Assembly (NCBI GenBank): GCA_015501585.1
Contig: JADNRY010000325.1
Location: 1-64,000, forward strand
Length of the DNA: 64,000 nucleotides
From: Rhodocollybia butyracea
Taxonomy: Eukaryota > Basidiomycota > Agaricomycetes > Agaricales > Omphalotaceae
Direction of reading: 5' to 3'
In this document: positions 12,022-23,404 of the stretch, piece after piece
How the letters are laid out: each line of letters begins with the position of its first letter
Numbering within the stretch: the stretch's first letter is position 1
Program-made: the position numbers and the translations under genes
Notes under the pieces: generated by a model
The model's database searches: none
What the model saw: the letters and a program-made list of their open reading frames with translations, nothing else
What the model was told of the DNA's origin: nothing

Positions 12022-13035
12022 AGATAGCAAGATGTAGTCTTTTTGCTGACCGCCCCATGCGCACCATATCTCTCTGGCCTAGATAACCGTGGCTACTGTA
12101 AGCCTATTCGCTTACATTGGAAAGCAAATGGGCGATGGGTCCAAGCAGAGCTTATTGGTTGATTAGTTATTTTACGCTGGCAGCACAGTCCCATAGAAGA
12201 CCTGCCTTGATCTCAAGCGTAGACCAGCCAATGACGGAGGCGAAGCACATGTGGTCCGTCTATAAGTTGTATAAAAAATGTGGAGACCCTCGGGTTTGAG
12301 TAGGGCTCAGAGATTATCGGTTATCGATTATTACTTGTTGGCGCGCGGGGCGTGTGCTGGTCAGTCCTGGGATCTAAAAATTTTTGCGTGATCAATTGAC
12401 TAACTCTGTGTGGCATACTAGCTAGTCTGAGTAAGTCTACTTAAGCGTGGACAGAATATGAGAAGACTGGGGAAGGATATATACTAACACATAGTAACGC
12501 TGACCTTTGAATTTTGTTTCGTCTAAAATTGTGCTGCTTTCCAGTGCAAATGGCAACCCTTACATCCTTTCACCAGGGGAATGGAAACAAGCCCCTCCCA
12601 CAGATGCTGAATGCGATGGTATACGAGCAAGTTCCATTGACTCAGCCGATCAAGCCTGCACAACGATGTTCTTGAGAATGCATAGTAGTAGCAGTGACAA
12701 TGATATCAAAGGCCGCCCGCCCCAAGCTGGGTCTATCATTCCAAATTTAGCAACTACACTCACATACGTATCCCAAGAAAGCTTGAGTGCTTGTACTTGC
12801 TAAATTAGCTGTGTTTGCCGCCAGCTTCGCGTTCAAACTTGCGTTAAAATGAAAAATTCAATATGGATTGCATTTAAGAGTAGTTTTCTCGGTATGTAAG
12901 TAACTAATAATTTTGCCCAGTATTGTTTGGCGCTGGCGTAGTCGCAAAGCGCTTTTAAGATGAATATAATGACATGAATATTATACAGTTGCTTCAATGC
13001 TGGTACTGGCGTTCAATTTCTGCAACAAATCCGAC
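12022..13035. other. Intergenic with remnants of CACTA-like sequence
   Basis: No gene is supported. A CACTA-like terminus at 12905-12942 (separate entry) shows that part of this stretch is transposon-derived. Confidence 0.45.
12905..12942. repeat. Orphan, degenerate CACTA-like terminus
   Basis: The segment ends GGCGCTGGCGTAGTC and resembles the right end of the 9222-10477 element (GACGCTGGCGTAGTG), including the preceding TTTTGCCCAGTATTGTTT stretch. The last base of the expected CACTA end is changed, and no partner terminus was found nearby. Confidence 0.5.
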
Positions 13036-14659
13036 TTACACCTTTTCGACGCTGCGGACCACAACCATTAAGCCCATCCTATCCAGGTACCACAAGGGCT
13101 CATAGACCGCATCGTTCACTTTGCGTGAATGGAACCGCAATACAACAGATCGTAGGCAATCTACTCTGACCTGCGATGCGTACTTTGGATCTGGCAGCCA
13201 GCGCGACATTACCATATTGACGAAACCAGCATCATCGAAGGTCGGGGCGGTGACATCGAGTGAAAGGTGGCGTAGTCTCGGAACGAGAGGCGAATTGGGT
13301 CCAGTGAGTTTACTCTGGGCATAGCTATGGAAGCTCGAGATGAATTCCGAAGTTATGGGAGTTGTGTTGCAGTGGATGGGTTCGCTTATATTGAGATCCT
13401 GGAGGGCAGGCAGGAGGAGGAGGGCGGATACAAGCTCTTCATCGGAAATTTTGACTCCTAGGACAGAGAGTTTCGCGATTTTACATGAAGACCGGGAAAT
13501 GAAATTGGCGAATGCTCGTTCCGGCCAGGGTTGGGTGAGACACTCTGTTCCGTCTATCTGAAGTTCAGTCAAAGACGGCAGCGTGAAGGAGAGCAGGACG
13601 CAGCCGAGCAAGCCCACATTGGACATAGAGTTCCAGAGGACTACTGTGAGTGAACTGAGTCGCTCAAAGGTTCTGGCAGGTGTGATTGGAAAAATGTTAT
13701 TGTTACGATCTTCGCCTTCAATCAACGTAAGCGAAGAGAGATTTGGGCAATGATCCATGAGTTTATCGAATGGCAGAGATGAAGCCATTATCCGAAGATC
13801 AGTGAGATGGGACCATGGGAAACGAGAAGAGAATTCGCCTGTGTATTGCAGGATATCAAGTTTCCTGAGCTTTGGAGCATTTACAAAGTGACTGTGTGCA
13901 CTATCGAAATTGCAGGAGTTCTCGACCCGTTCGAGAAGAGGGAGATTCAAGTCTGGTGGAAAATAGGACCCAAAAGCCCAAATCCCCATCATACTTGAAG
14001 GCCTTCCAATCCGAAGCAACCGATGTAAGGATGAGTATAGTAGCACATGTTGAGCGTATCTTCCCTGCCACGTATAAATCGATGTCCAGAGGGCACTTTT
14101 GTGCGCGACGCAAGTGCAGCATAACGGCGTGGATAAAGGGATCATGATGCGAAAGATGTATACCTGATATCACTTCTAGCCTGAGGCGAGACCACAGACT
14201 AGGTGTCGACATCGCCACCTTGCGCCAACGACTACAAGTAGAAGCGATAGATAGAGCTGGCAACGAGGCCATAGGAGAGGATATGGTGGTAGGTGGAGAT
14301 TGAGTCGCATTGCGCCACGGATACTCCTGCAACAAGTTCCGTTCACAAGCGAGATTGAATATGATTTCTAGGATTGCGTTGGGGATTTTTCGGACAGGCG
14401 AGTTCTGGGAGCGTAATGTGGCTTCGTGATTCTTCAGACGTTTCTGCTGTTGTCGAATGTACAGGAGCTGGGACTGAAGGTGAGCAACCTCTTGCTCGTA
14501 ATCATCGCAGTGCCTGTCACAGTGAATGAGTAGATCTTTGCGATCCTTTGCTGTGAATGAGCCAGGTCCGAATTCAGAGCACAGCTGAGTCGAAACCGCC
14601 GAAGAAACGCGTATTCGCGCACTGAAGACGGGCGTTCTGTATAGGGTGTCGTTTGACAT
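13036..14659 (-). CDS. F-box-like/LRR protein (one apparent frameshift or unresolved intron)
   Basis: The N-terminal part (from ATG at 14659) has a coiled-coil-like Q/L/R segment followed by an F-box-like motif. That motif reads IPNAILEIIFNLAC, then a CSRWRKVAMSTPSLW stretch, the usual mushroom F-box-like arrangement. The C-terminal part (13036 to about 13990) has leucine-rich repeat-like segments. F-box proteins recruit substrates to SCF ubiquitin ligases; mushrooms have many copies of this type with unknown substrates. The N-terminal frame is protein-like up to WKAFKYDG and the C-terminal frame from about SYFPPDLNLPLLE, so the reading frame changes at about 13960-14000. A 42-nt GT-AG interval there does not fix the phase, so a one-base indel is more likely. 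A total near 540 residues is normal for the family. Confidence 0.75.
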
Positions 14660-16963
14660 TTCCAAGGCCTGTAAAAAGCGTCAACGTTATCTCCCAAGTT
14701 TATTGCCAAACAAAGAGTACCTATGCACTTGCAGGAGTCGAGGGGTTTCGAGATGCAACTTGAATGACTCAGTCCAAAGATGAAGGTTATTTTTATATAG
14801 TGGCCCATCGAGCGATCCAGATTGGGAGTCATATGGAAAATATCGGTATTAGCGCCCCATCACGGCCACATTTGCTGCCCTACTACGGTAGCACGTACTT
14901 TCCGGAGATTCAATCTACTTAGCACCTATTGAACATGATTCTCCACCATCTTGGGTTTATCGATATACACGAGTATACATAAACTTAGAAATGAAATACA
15001 CATGATCACACTAAATCCACCGTTTTGTATCATGATCACGGTGGGAAACTCCCAGTGGCAGAACTCTAGATTAGTAGATACAAAAACTCTAGATACAAAC
15101 GGCTCCGTATGCATATGTGTGTAACATGAGTATTAATACTACTGGTGTGAATTACAAAGACAGCACCAGCCTACAATGAAGCGAGTGGGTCGGATTTTTT
15201 TTCTTCTTTTCTGACAAGCATGATAAAATTATCCGAGTGTCATGAAGCTGGAGTAGAAGTCACGACTACGACGCACCTCATATTCATCTCCAATGCTCCA
15301 CATGAGAGCGCGTTTCTAACGTTGGCGTCTCATGAACGCGGTTCAAGAGTCCTGAAGTGAATTTGAAAACTTCAAGCTTCAAAGCTTCAAGCCCCGCGAT
15401 TCCAGACTTCATTTTCGCATTTGTTCTTCCCCAAAGACCTTGTCTTCATGAAGCCGAATCACTTGAATTTTGATCAAGTGGGTTCCTGACCTGATTTCCA
15501 GGTGGCGTTTGCCTTTCTGAATCTATGTTGAAAGCGTGTTTCAGGTGCCCTTGGCACTAGCCTATTGAAACCTATTGACGTTCTGCTTGACAGCTTGCTC
15601 GCTAAACACGATTCGGCATGCCAAATATCCGGCAGTGTGCTTCCTTTCTTCTTCTATGTACAAGCCTCGGAGCAGTCTTCGACCCGACTGCCAGTTGACC
15701 TCGATCGTTAAACATTAAGAACCAAAACCAAGTCACTGCGCTCAGATCAGTATATCCCGTTCAAGGATGTGAGACGGCCACAAGTAGACTAGATCTGGGA
15801 AAAACGATTACTTCGCTTCGAATCCATGAGAGCCGGTTACTTGCTAGTCACGGAAAATTTGAAGAATTCTCCTGGCTCCGACTATCACTGAGAAGAACAT
15901 ACGTGGCTTCGACAGTATGAGAAAATATTTCTGACGGACCATATGATCATTTTTCATAGAAAAAAAAGCAGAACAAGTCGTTGAACAGGTGCAGGACTAT
16001 TTCAGGAAGCAAATCAAATTGAGTAGATTTTATATGTGGAAACGAGAATAGTTAACGGAGGTTGAGGAGCGCAGGAGGGACGTCGGTCATGAATGCATGA
16101 TTGTGAGGGAGACAAAGATAATTGATGAACATAGAGAGAGAATCAGAGGGCGCAGGATCGTTATAGAAGGAGCAGGAGAGCGAGTGTAGGCAGGAGATCC
16201 AGTATTTGATGTCGCTGTACTATGTGAGCACAGAAGATACATATGCGTTGTGCGGCACCATTGAAGCTACAAGTTTAAACTGAGCTGAGGTGTATGAAGA
16301 AGGGTGCCAGACAGAGGAGGTTGGAAACAATGAACGAAGTTAAGGCGTCAACGCGACAACGTCAACGTTGCGACGTTGAACAACAGAAGTGTCAAATTTC
16401 AAGCCTTTCGTCCAGCCCGCCCGGCGGCATGTCCTTAGGTCCTTCCTCGAGCCTCGCCGTAATCTGAAACCAATCACTAATTTCCTGCTTGGCTCTCTTC
16501 TTATTCTCCACGATCCACGAGCCATCCTTAGAGATCGGGAGCATTTAGGCCTGAGGAAGGACATGGGTACAAGTGAAAACAGCGATGATGGCAGAAAAAA
16601 AGTTACAGAAGAAGCCGCAGCCGCATAATCCAGGACCAAAGAGAGTGGTAAGAGTTGAACGTTGAACGTTGAACGTCGTTGGGCGCCTAAATAGCCTGCT
16701 GTGCATGTTTGGCGCCCAGTATTCACCTTTTTGCTCTTAACCACAATGAGGCGCTCAGTCAAGCTAGTCAAGTCCGAACAAGGGGCTATCAGTGGTCTAG
16801 AAGCCTACAACATTAAAATTACTTTCCAGGATGCTAAAACATTTTCAATGTCACGCCCTTACCTGCTCTTCTGCCATCGCGAAATTTGACTGTCCAATCC
16901 CCGCTGACGCAGTCGACGAGGCGTCTTGGGAACTCAGCGCTCCTCACCCATCTCAATCGCACG
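14660..16963. other. Intergenic
   Basis: No gene recognised. Near 16650-16680 is a small run of the GAACGTT motif (GTTGAACGTTGAACGTTGAA), which also occurs in the dispersed repeats at 31.6 and 42.3 kb. A minus-strand frame at 16340-16771 is open, but I see no family features in it. Confidence 0.4.
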
Positions 16964-17591
16964 ATGATCGCTGCTGAAAGCACTGAGCGCACTGAGCCCG
17001 AAGATTCTGTAATCACTGATTTTGCCTTCGCACTTTTTCGATCTCTTGGATACACTCACCGTCCTCTCGTCGCTTGCGGCCCCGACGAATTGGAATTTCT
17101 TAGTTGTGGGAGAAAAAAGTCTGCGGCACTGGACCTCTCAATTATCGATCATAATTCGAATGATATCATTCTCGTTGTCCAAGAAGACAAACAGCTCCGT
17201 TGTAAGATGGAGCCACAGCCGCAACCGCGGCGATCGCTGCATTCCAAGACATGAATTCTCGAAGAAGATTGGGAGGGCTTTGAACCGTTGGATAGTAAAG
17301 TACGCCTTGACCTTGTCTCTTCTTGTGTATTCATCTGTATCATCTCGTACGCAGGTCATTCCCGGGATAATCATGGCTGGAACGTTCCCCACTTTCTTTA
17401 AAATTCACGTCACGCAGGAACTAAACTCTGGTGTCATGACTGGAACACTCCCAGATGCTCCTACTGTTGTTATCGGACATGTCCCCGTCATTCCACGTCC
17501 CAACCGCAAGCTCAGTGAAGGCATGAAATGCCTTGATAATCGACTGGCTATTCTTCAATGTTATGAAGCTTTCAAGCAGTTTATTGTTTAA
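16964..17591 (+). pseudogene. Mushroom-type restriction-endonuclease-like protein (two frame breaks)
   Basis: This resembles a family of about 200-250 residues that I recall as common in Agaricomycetes, usually annotated as hypothetical. Its N-terminal part suggests a PD-(D/E)XK-like fold. Seen here are an N-terminal DFAFALFRSLGY, then CGRKKSAALDLSIID and the conserved VVQEDK (the E-x-K of a possible catalytic core). The C-terminal half reads VIPGIIMAGTFPTFFKI, then EGMKCLDNRLAILQCYEAFK. A 55-nt intron lies at 17300-17354. The frame breaks twice: one base is missing near 17226-17230, between EPQPQ and AAIAAFQ, and one T is extra near 17285, before EPLDSK. Either the gene is decaying or the sequence has indels. 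Function in the cell is unknown. Confidence 0.65.
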
Positions 17592-18977
17592 TTAGTATTC
17601 TGTATCCCCTCCTCTGCTCGCCCGTTCGTGCCTCCGTATCCTCATTGTCCATTGTTTTTTTCCTTCAATGTCTCATCCTCTTTATAATCCCGTTGTGCAT
17701 TCTACTTTATCGGTTCAGTCTTACACCCTCCTCTTATAATACAAATTTCACCATTAACGCTTTTCCATCTCGCCATCATCATTACCTCTGCGATTGTGAC
17801 TAGTATCCACCGTGCATGTACAAGACGATCCATTCAAATCCAACTCTAAATTCAAGTTCAGTTTCAAAACTCTCGGAATAGCTTCAAGCTCGGGTTTCCA
17901 GAAAGGGGGGAATGAACGCGAGACCAAAGACGGGAAAATCAGTAGAAGCGCAAGTAGGAGGTAAGCATGCCCAAGATATGGTAAGTGCGCAAGAGGGCTG
18001 AATTTCCAATTGAAGAGTTTGTTTCGGTTTCGCTGTGCTATCATCGATTCCCCATTCCTCGGACGCCGCTACTTTTCAGGACAGTGCTAGAGCTGATGGT
18101 AGAGTGTGCTCAGTTCCCTGGTGCAGTGATTATGACCGTGACTACAATTAGTAAATGTAGTTTTAATCGAGACCAGCGTGTTGGGCTTCCGGATGAACTC
18201 ACGCTCTGCTCGTGGACTTCTGGTGCCGTGTTCCGATTTTTCAGTCAGTTCAACTGATGGTTCTTCTTTCCTTCGCTTGCTTTGCCTAATTTTGGAAGGA
18301 ACTCTAACTTTTTGACTGAGCATGATCGAGGATGACCCTATTTTATTTTCTTCCTATTTTAGGCTGCTAGCGCAATTTTATCTTATTGTTGGTCACTTTG
18401 ATCGAAGTTCAAACCATTATTTTCTGCGTTGGTATCAGCGCTAATCACAGTTAATGATGGGCACACCTTTGTTCTCTTCATGTCCTCCACGATCCACGTC
18501 ATTGAAGTTCACGATATCGAGGCTCTTCCTCGGACAGAAACAAGTTGAAGTGCGTCACCCTTGCCAATTGTTTACTAGGCACTGACTGCCTTTTTTGGAT
18601 CTCTGTTTTCTTTCTTTTCAAGTTTAGTTGTAAATCTTAAGTAGTGCGTAAGTTGAATGATACTGTTATAATCTTTGTCTTCCGGATTCTGCGCTCGTTG
18701 CGATTCACTTGGTATTTGGGCCATAATTGACCATCGTCGGGATAAAAATTTTCCATTGTTCACTACTTTTGCGCTGTCGGTAACACAATTTAAGAGTGTG
18801 CCTTTGTTCTCCGCCATCCACTTTGGACTCGCCATTTGATTGTCCAAGTTCTTTTCCTTATTTGGCTCCCTAGTTTTTCCCATGAAAGGAGCAGACAATG
18901 GGTGCTCCGTCTTGTTCATCAAGGGAAAGTACCAATTTTAAAGGCCAAAGGTTTGTCCAAATCAAACAAGGCGTACA
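17592..18977. other. Intergenic
   Basis: The first part is a pyrimidine-rich 3' flank. No exon-like protein was recognised on either strand, although several frames of 60-115 codons are open. Confidence 0.4.
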
Positions 18978-18985
18978 TATAAATA
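18978..18985 (+). promoter_or_regulatory. TATA box upstream of the C2H2 gene
   Basis: TATAAATA lies about 80 bases before the ATG at 19064 and supports that start. Confidence 0.5.
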
Positions 18986-19063
18986 CCCAGGTGGAAAGGT
19001 TCGAACTTACAACAACTTTCACTTATTCTTCACCAGACCACATTATCTTTCCATCACCTTACC

Positions 19064-20034
19064 ATGTCTTACGACGACTATTGTCTTGAAACGACAACCC
19101 GACAGCTCAGCGCTGAGCTTGGGCTGAACTCTGTGCAGGTTCCCCAGCCCGTGGGAGACTCACATCGCTTGTGACGCCCTCCGACACGGTGCGCTTTCAT
19201 TACTAATAAACATGGCGAACCACTCCCACCTCCTCCCTTCGTTTATGTCGCACAACAAGTGGTGACCGGGAGAACCCTACCTCCAACCGATGGTCCCGGT
19301 CCAGAACAGCAGTTATTTCGACATGGCCTCTTTTGAGGGACAGAGATCTGGTCCAAACGTGAGATCGAATTGTTACCCATTTTAGATTTCCAAGCTGACG
19401 TCGCCCCCAGTTCTCTAACCATCGCTCCTCGCAAGTCTCTCCACACTACAATTACTGGTGGGACGTGGTCACAGACCCCTCCTGTCTCCCAGTCTCGGTT
19501 TTCAGAAATCCCTACCACGCATCTCCACAGAATCCTATCCAAGTTCTTCGAGAAATCAACCCTAATCGCAGGCCGACGGGCCCGCACTTGACGTCTGGTT
19601 CCCTAGTTATTTCGCTGACGGCGGGGTACATCATGCAAGCATTATTTTGTCCGGCGATACAAGCTTGTGTCAGTGACGTCATCCAGCACAATACACCCAT
19701 CAGATGAGTACCCTGGGAGGATACCAGCGATGCCGATATACCTTCCCTCGCCCGTGCACAGAGGTGCATCTATTGATCCGCGGTGGCGTTTCCTCCCACT
19801 CCCCCCGCCCCTCAGACTAGCCCGTCCAAGAAAGCAAAGATCGCTAGTCCTAGAAAGAAAGTCAGTACACCTAAAAAGCCTCCTACCCCCACACCTCATC
19901 CGCATGAGAGCCACGTCCCCGCAGTGCTGCACTGCCCATTCCCGGATTGTTTGCTCACGACCAGGAGCGTGGATGCGATGAGACGGCATATAGCTACCAA
20001 GAAGCATGCCGAGGACAGGAGACGTAGAAACTAA
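19064..20034 (+). pseudogene. C2H2 zinc-finger protein gene with several frame breaks
   Basis: Protein-like frames follow one another without a single uninterrupted ORF: MSYDDYCLE, then HGEPLPPPPFVYVAQQ, HYNYWWDVVTDPSCL, PSYFADGGVHHASIILSG and YPGRIPAMPIYLPSPVHRG. The end is a basic tail (SPSKKAKIASPRKK) and one C2H2 finger. The finger is CPFPDC...H-x5-H near residues 51-75 of the last frame (19783-20034). An intron about 19351-19410 (GTGAGA...CCCCAG) joins two of the frames. At least four one-base shifts are needed, one in a TTTT run near 19330-19333. The basic tail plus finger suggest a nuclear DNA-binding protein. Each piece keeps good amino-acid composition, so indel errors in a live gene are as likely as a true pseudogene. 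Confidence 0.55.
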
Positions 20035-20676
20035 GTGGGAGGGCAGAGTTACTTGCAGGTAGTGGAAGTGTCAGTGTAGTGTTTGATTCCATTTCTCTTC
20101 GTATGCCTCTATTCTCATTTATGCATCTATGCTTCTCGTTATTTGCACGCTTCTCACCCTATGATTTTTCTTATGGTCGTTTACCACTATGTTATGTTTT
20201 AATAATTTCAATATAATATCACCGTCATGCGATATACCGTCGTGCCAACCGACTTAAGTTAGTTGGCAATCGCAGAAACCCTTCACTGTAAAGTTACCCA
20301 GTCACCGAGACTGACGGGCCTGACAATTCAGAAAGAGGACCTCATCCATAGTCCTTTCATCCACACGCCGTAGTTCAATACCTCGGCCCCAACAACAAAA
20401 ATAAGTTGTTATTATTTGAATCTGTGCCTTCGGGTCCATGATGTATCTGTATGATTTTCCGCCATTCGATCGTCCCCACCTGCACAAGAATGTAGCCAAC
20501 AAGAGAAAAAGACGGAGGATGTTCGAGAAAGTCAGAAAGCTGTGGGATGGACCAGGCCTAGAGAGGAAAGACTCAGAGAACGATCCCTCGAATGCTTTTA
20601 ATAATAGATGATACATACATACAGTAGCCAAGATTACACGACATTGAAATATTCCATATCAGGTTTATGGGCGTTA
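20035..20676. other. Intergenic
   Basis: A minus-strand frame at 20302-20631 is open, starts with a hydrophobic stretch and ends with a charged tail, but I recognise nothing in it. The rest is AT-rich 3' flank. Confidence 0.35.
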
Positions 20677-21437
20677 TCAATCTAGTTCACATCTAGTAAG
20701 ACGAGTAAACATACCCGGTTTCGAAGCGGGCCCAATACCAACCGGAAGACCTTCCGCATCCTCACCAAGCTCAATTTCGGGAGATGCCACCACCGGAGTT
20801 CACATGAATATACCATCATCAAGCAGATAGACCAAACACATATCCCTCTCGTCGACATCTTGCGGCAACAGCCAAAACGACTTGTGGGATACGCCCCGCA
20901 GACAGCAAGATTACCTTCCCCGAATATGGCAACGAGGTAATCCATGAGCCCAGCATCCGAAAGGTTTCTGTCGAATCCAGTCTTCAATTTGTTATATTCG
21001 GAAATGACGCTCACGGCTTGAGTTTCATCGATATCCGATGTGGAGAGTGTAATAAAACAAGATCAATCACCATCCGGGGTACGGCGTCGTTTCAAGTGAT
21101 GCTTTTTTCAATGAAATCGGCTTAAAGTGAGGTCACGTACTACTTGAGGGACATGTTTGAGGACACAATGGATCCTGGCCCTTGGACATGAAAAAGTTTG
21201 CTTTCTCTACCAGCCCGCTGTGCAGGATTGCGTTATTCTAAACTTCCAAATTATCGATGTTAGCTTGGGCCAACTGTGAGTGGCGGTGCTAGAAGATGGC
21301 ATAAAAGTGAGCGCTGCTGGTATAAGGAGAGCAGCGTTTTTTTTCCCCACCTCTGTTGTCTGAAGCTTCAAGTATATCTGTTGAAACTCGCCTTGTAGAT
21401 CTTTCGTTTCTTCACCTTCTTGGTCTAAACCCGCCAT
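20677..21437 (-). CDS. Unrecognised protein gene, fragmented model
   Basis: Several adjacent minus-strand segments read like protein: MAGLDQEGEETKDLQGEF from the ATG at 21437, then NAILHSGLVEKANFFMS, then DETQAVSVISEYNKLKTGF and DYLVAIFGEGNLAVCG. The C-terminal pieces are LPQDVDERDMCLVYLLDDG and EIELGEDAEGLPVGIGPAS, ending in CELD and TGA at 20677. Joining them needs introns or indels I could not settle (one base missing near 20885, an in-frame TGA near 20805). No family is recognised. A 150-bp MITE begins ten bases upstream of the putative start codon, so the true start may lie beyond it or the promoter may have been altered. Confidence 0.4.
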
Positions 21438-21446
21438 GAAGTCTAA

Positions 21447-21596
21447 GGCCCCGTTCTGTAACTTTGATACGACAAGGTGTGAGAATGATTTCCCTGCCAA
21501 AATATGCGAGATCAATGTGACAAGCCCTGGATTTTGCGCCCATTTTGCCTCAATGTCGCATCAAATGATCTCGTATCAAAGTAACAGAACAGGGCC
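21447..21596. mobile_element. 150-bp MITE, PIF/Harbinger-like
   Basis: The element begins GGCCCCGTTCTGT and ends ACAGAACAGGGCC. Its inverted repeats extend about 28 bp (inner end TTTGATACGA / TCGTATCAAA). It is flanked by TAA on both sides (21444-21446 and 21597-21599), matching the 3-bp TWA target site of Tourist/PIF-Harbinger elements. It has no coding capacity. Confidence 0.75.
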
Positions 21597-21599
21597 TAA

Positions 21600-23404
21600 G
21601 GTCGTCCCTACAGTTTCTGTAAACACCAAGGACTAAACACCAAGGACTGAGATCATCACTAAATTTCGGTAGCTATCATAACCGGTTACCGTTCCGGCGA
21701 ATCGATTATAATCTGGTGAAACCGCAACAATCCTGGTGCAACGATTTCAGACGATTCTATAGCAATATATACCATAATATGGATAGCCCCTTTTTGATAA
21801 TCGGGCTGCAATCGGGTAAAATAATCCTTTCGTGTTTTAATGTATAAAAATAATTATGCCTACTTGAAATTCGCCAAAATGAATCTGATGAGTTAAGGCA
21901 GGTTGTGAGCATTCCAGCTCTGTTTGTCGTTCTATACACTTGAACAATGACATGAAAATTTAATGAAATATGTATATTTGCTAACTAACAAGCAGTACAG
22001 ATGATACATAGATTACGTTGAGCCTGCACACCCGCAACGTTGCACCTCACTGCCTGCTTTCCAAATCATACCACCTCCCCTCGAATGTCTTTAATACAAC
22101 AAAGCGGGCCCTAGACGTCGAAACGTGATTGTGAGTACTTCACAAAGAGCACTTGACGAAGGTTGGGCATTGCACTTGAGGCCTTGAAGAACTGGAGACA
22201 CACGTTTGAAGGCTTTGAAGTTAAGGGAGTAAAGGCCCGTGAGCTTGAAGGGAGGTGGCAAAGAGAACTTGAGGGAGATTGAGAGATACTTGAGGCTTGA
22301 AAGTTGAGAGTAATAACATCAGATACAAAGATGGGCCCAGACAAGGGAAGGAAGAAAGGATGGAATCGTCCCGTTTCAACAAGTTGAACCAATTTATAAT
22401 CCTCGCGACCCTGTGACTGTGCCATGCACGCCGCACGGCCTTTGAAACCCTTCGCTATCCCGGGTAAGGCTTACGCGTCTACATACCTGGTTTGCTTGGC
22501 GCCCAGTGCAAATACCTTGTCAGTGGTCCAAAACCTTCGAGCTTGCTGTCGAACGACTTGGAGTCCAGTCGCGAGACTGTCAGACATCATGTTGCGTCGA
22601 ATCTCATGCACGCAATGTACAGTTGCTTTGAACTTTGAAGTACATACCATGATCTTAATACTGTCCTATTTGTTTGTGCTAGTACTTAAGAGTACTGCTT
22701 AGTAGGGAGCTCGTAAGTGCATGCAAGTTAAACAGATCAGTATTGGGATTAGGATATTCGATAGTTGTCTGATCATCCTAGATAATTACCTACAGTTAAA
22801 ACTTTGAGAAAATGATCATTGCGGGTTCAGAACTGATTGCAGGTTGACCATAATTATTCTTGTGGGTCATATTGAGATGCGAGTAAAGAGAATTATCAAC
22901 CGTAGATTTTATTCATGAAAAATCTCGTGTAATGATTTGATGTGGATGAAATCTGGTAAAATCATTCCCAAGAGCTCATTTACAAATGTAATTTTAACCA
23001 ATAATTTTTCTTAGGTTGTAAACGGTTATTATGCTGTGCAAGCACAGGTAATTATCTCTTGATCTTGCGATTCGTGAAATCTCAAATGACGTTTCCCCTG
23101 ATTTAGTGATGATATCCGAGAGTTTTCGTTCTTTAGGATTTGTAGGGGGGATAAATGAAGAGGCAAGAAGAGGCACGAGGCAAAATAACACCGAGCCACG
23201 CCACAACTCGAGTGGATATCTTGGGTTCTTGGAGCATAATGCATATACTGTGTATCGGGGGTGAGATGGTGTGACCGTGACGTGGTCCCTTAGGAACGGT
23301 CGGGGCCCACCGTTGAAATAGGTCCATTGGGAAAGCCAACAATTATTGGAAGTTTATTGTCTACATACCACTTTCAGCCTTGTAGTGTTCGATGACCAGA
23401 CGAA
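21600..23404. other. Intergenic
   Basis: No gene recognised. The part 23036-23340 resembles 26870-27230 on the other side of the CHAT gene, so diverged direct repeats flank that gene. Confidence 0.4.

Noticed and set aside
13960..14001. 42-nt GT-AG intron as the explanation for the F-box frame change
   Set aside because: Its length is a multiple of three, so removing it keeps the wrong frame; it is also shorter than the other introns here.
13121..14147. Plus-strand ORFs over the F-box-like gene
   Set aside because: Antisense to a gene with a recognisable F-box motif and leucine-rich repeats; no family features of their own.
16340..16771. 143-codon minus-strand ORF upstream of the endonuclease-like gene
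   Set aside because: Basic, Arg-rich translation without motifs; it overlaps AACGTT repeat sequence and no splice or promoter signals support it.
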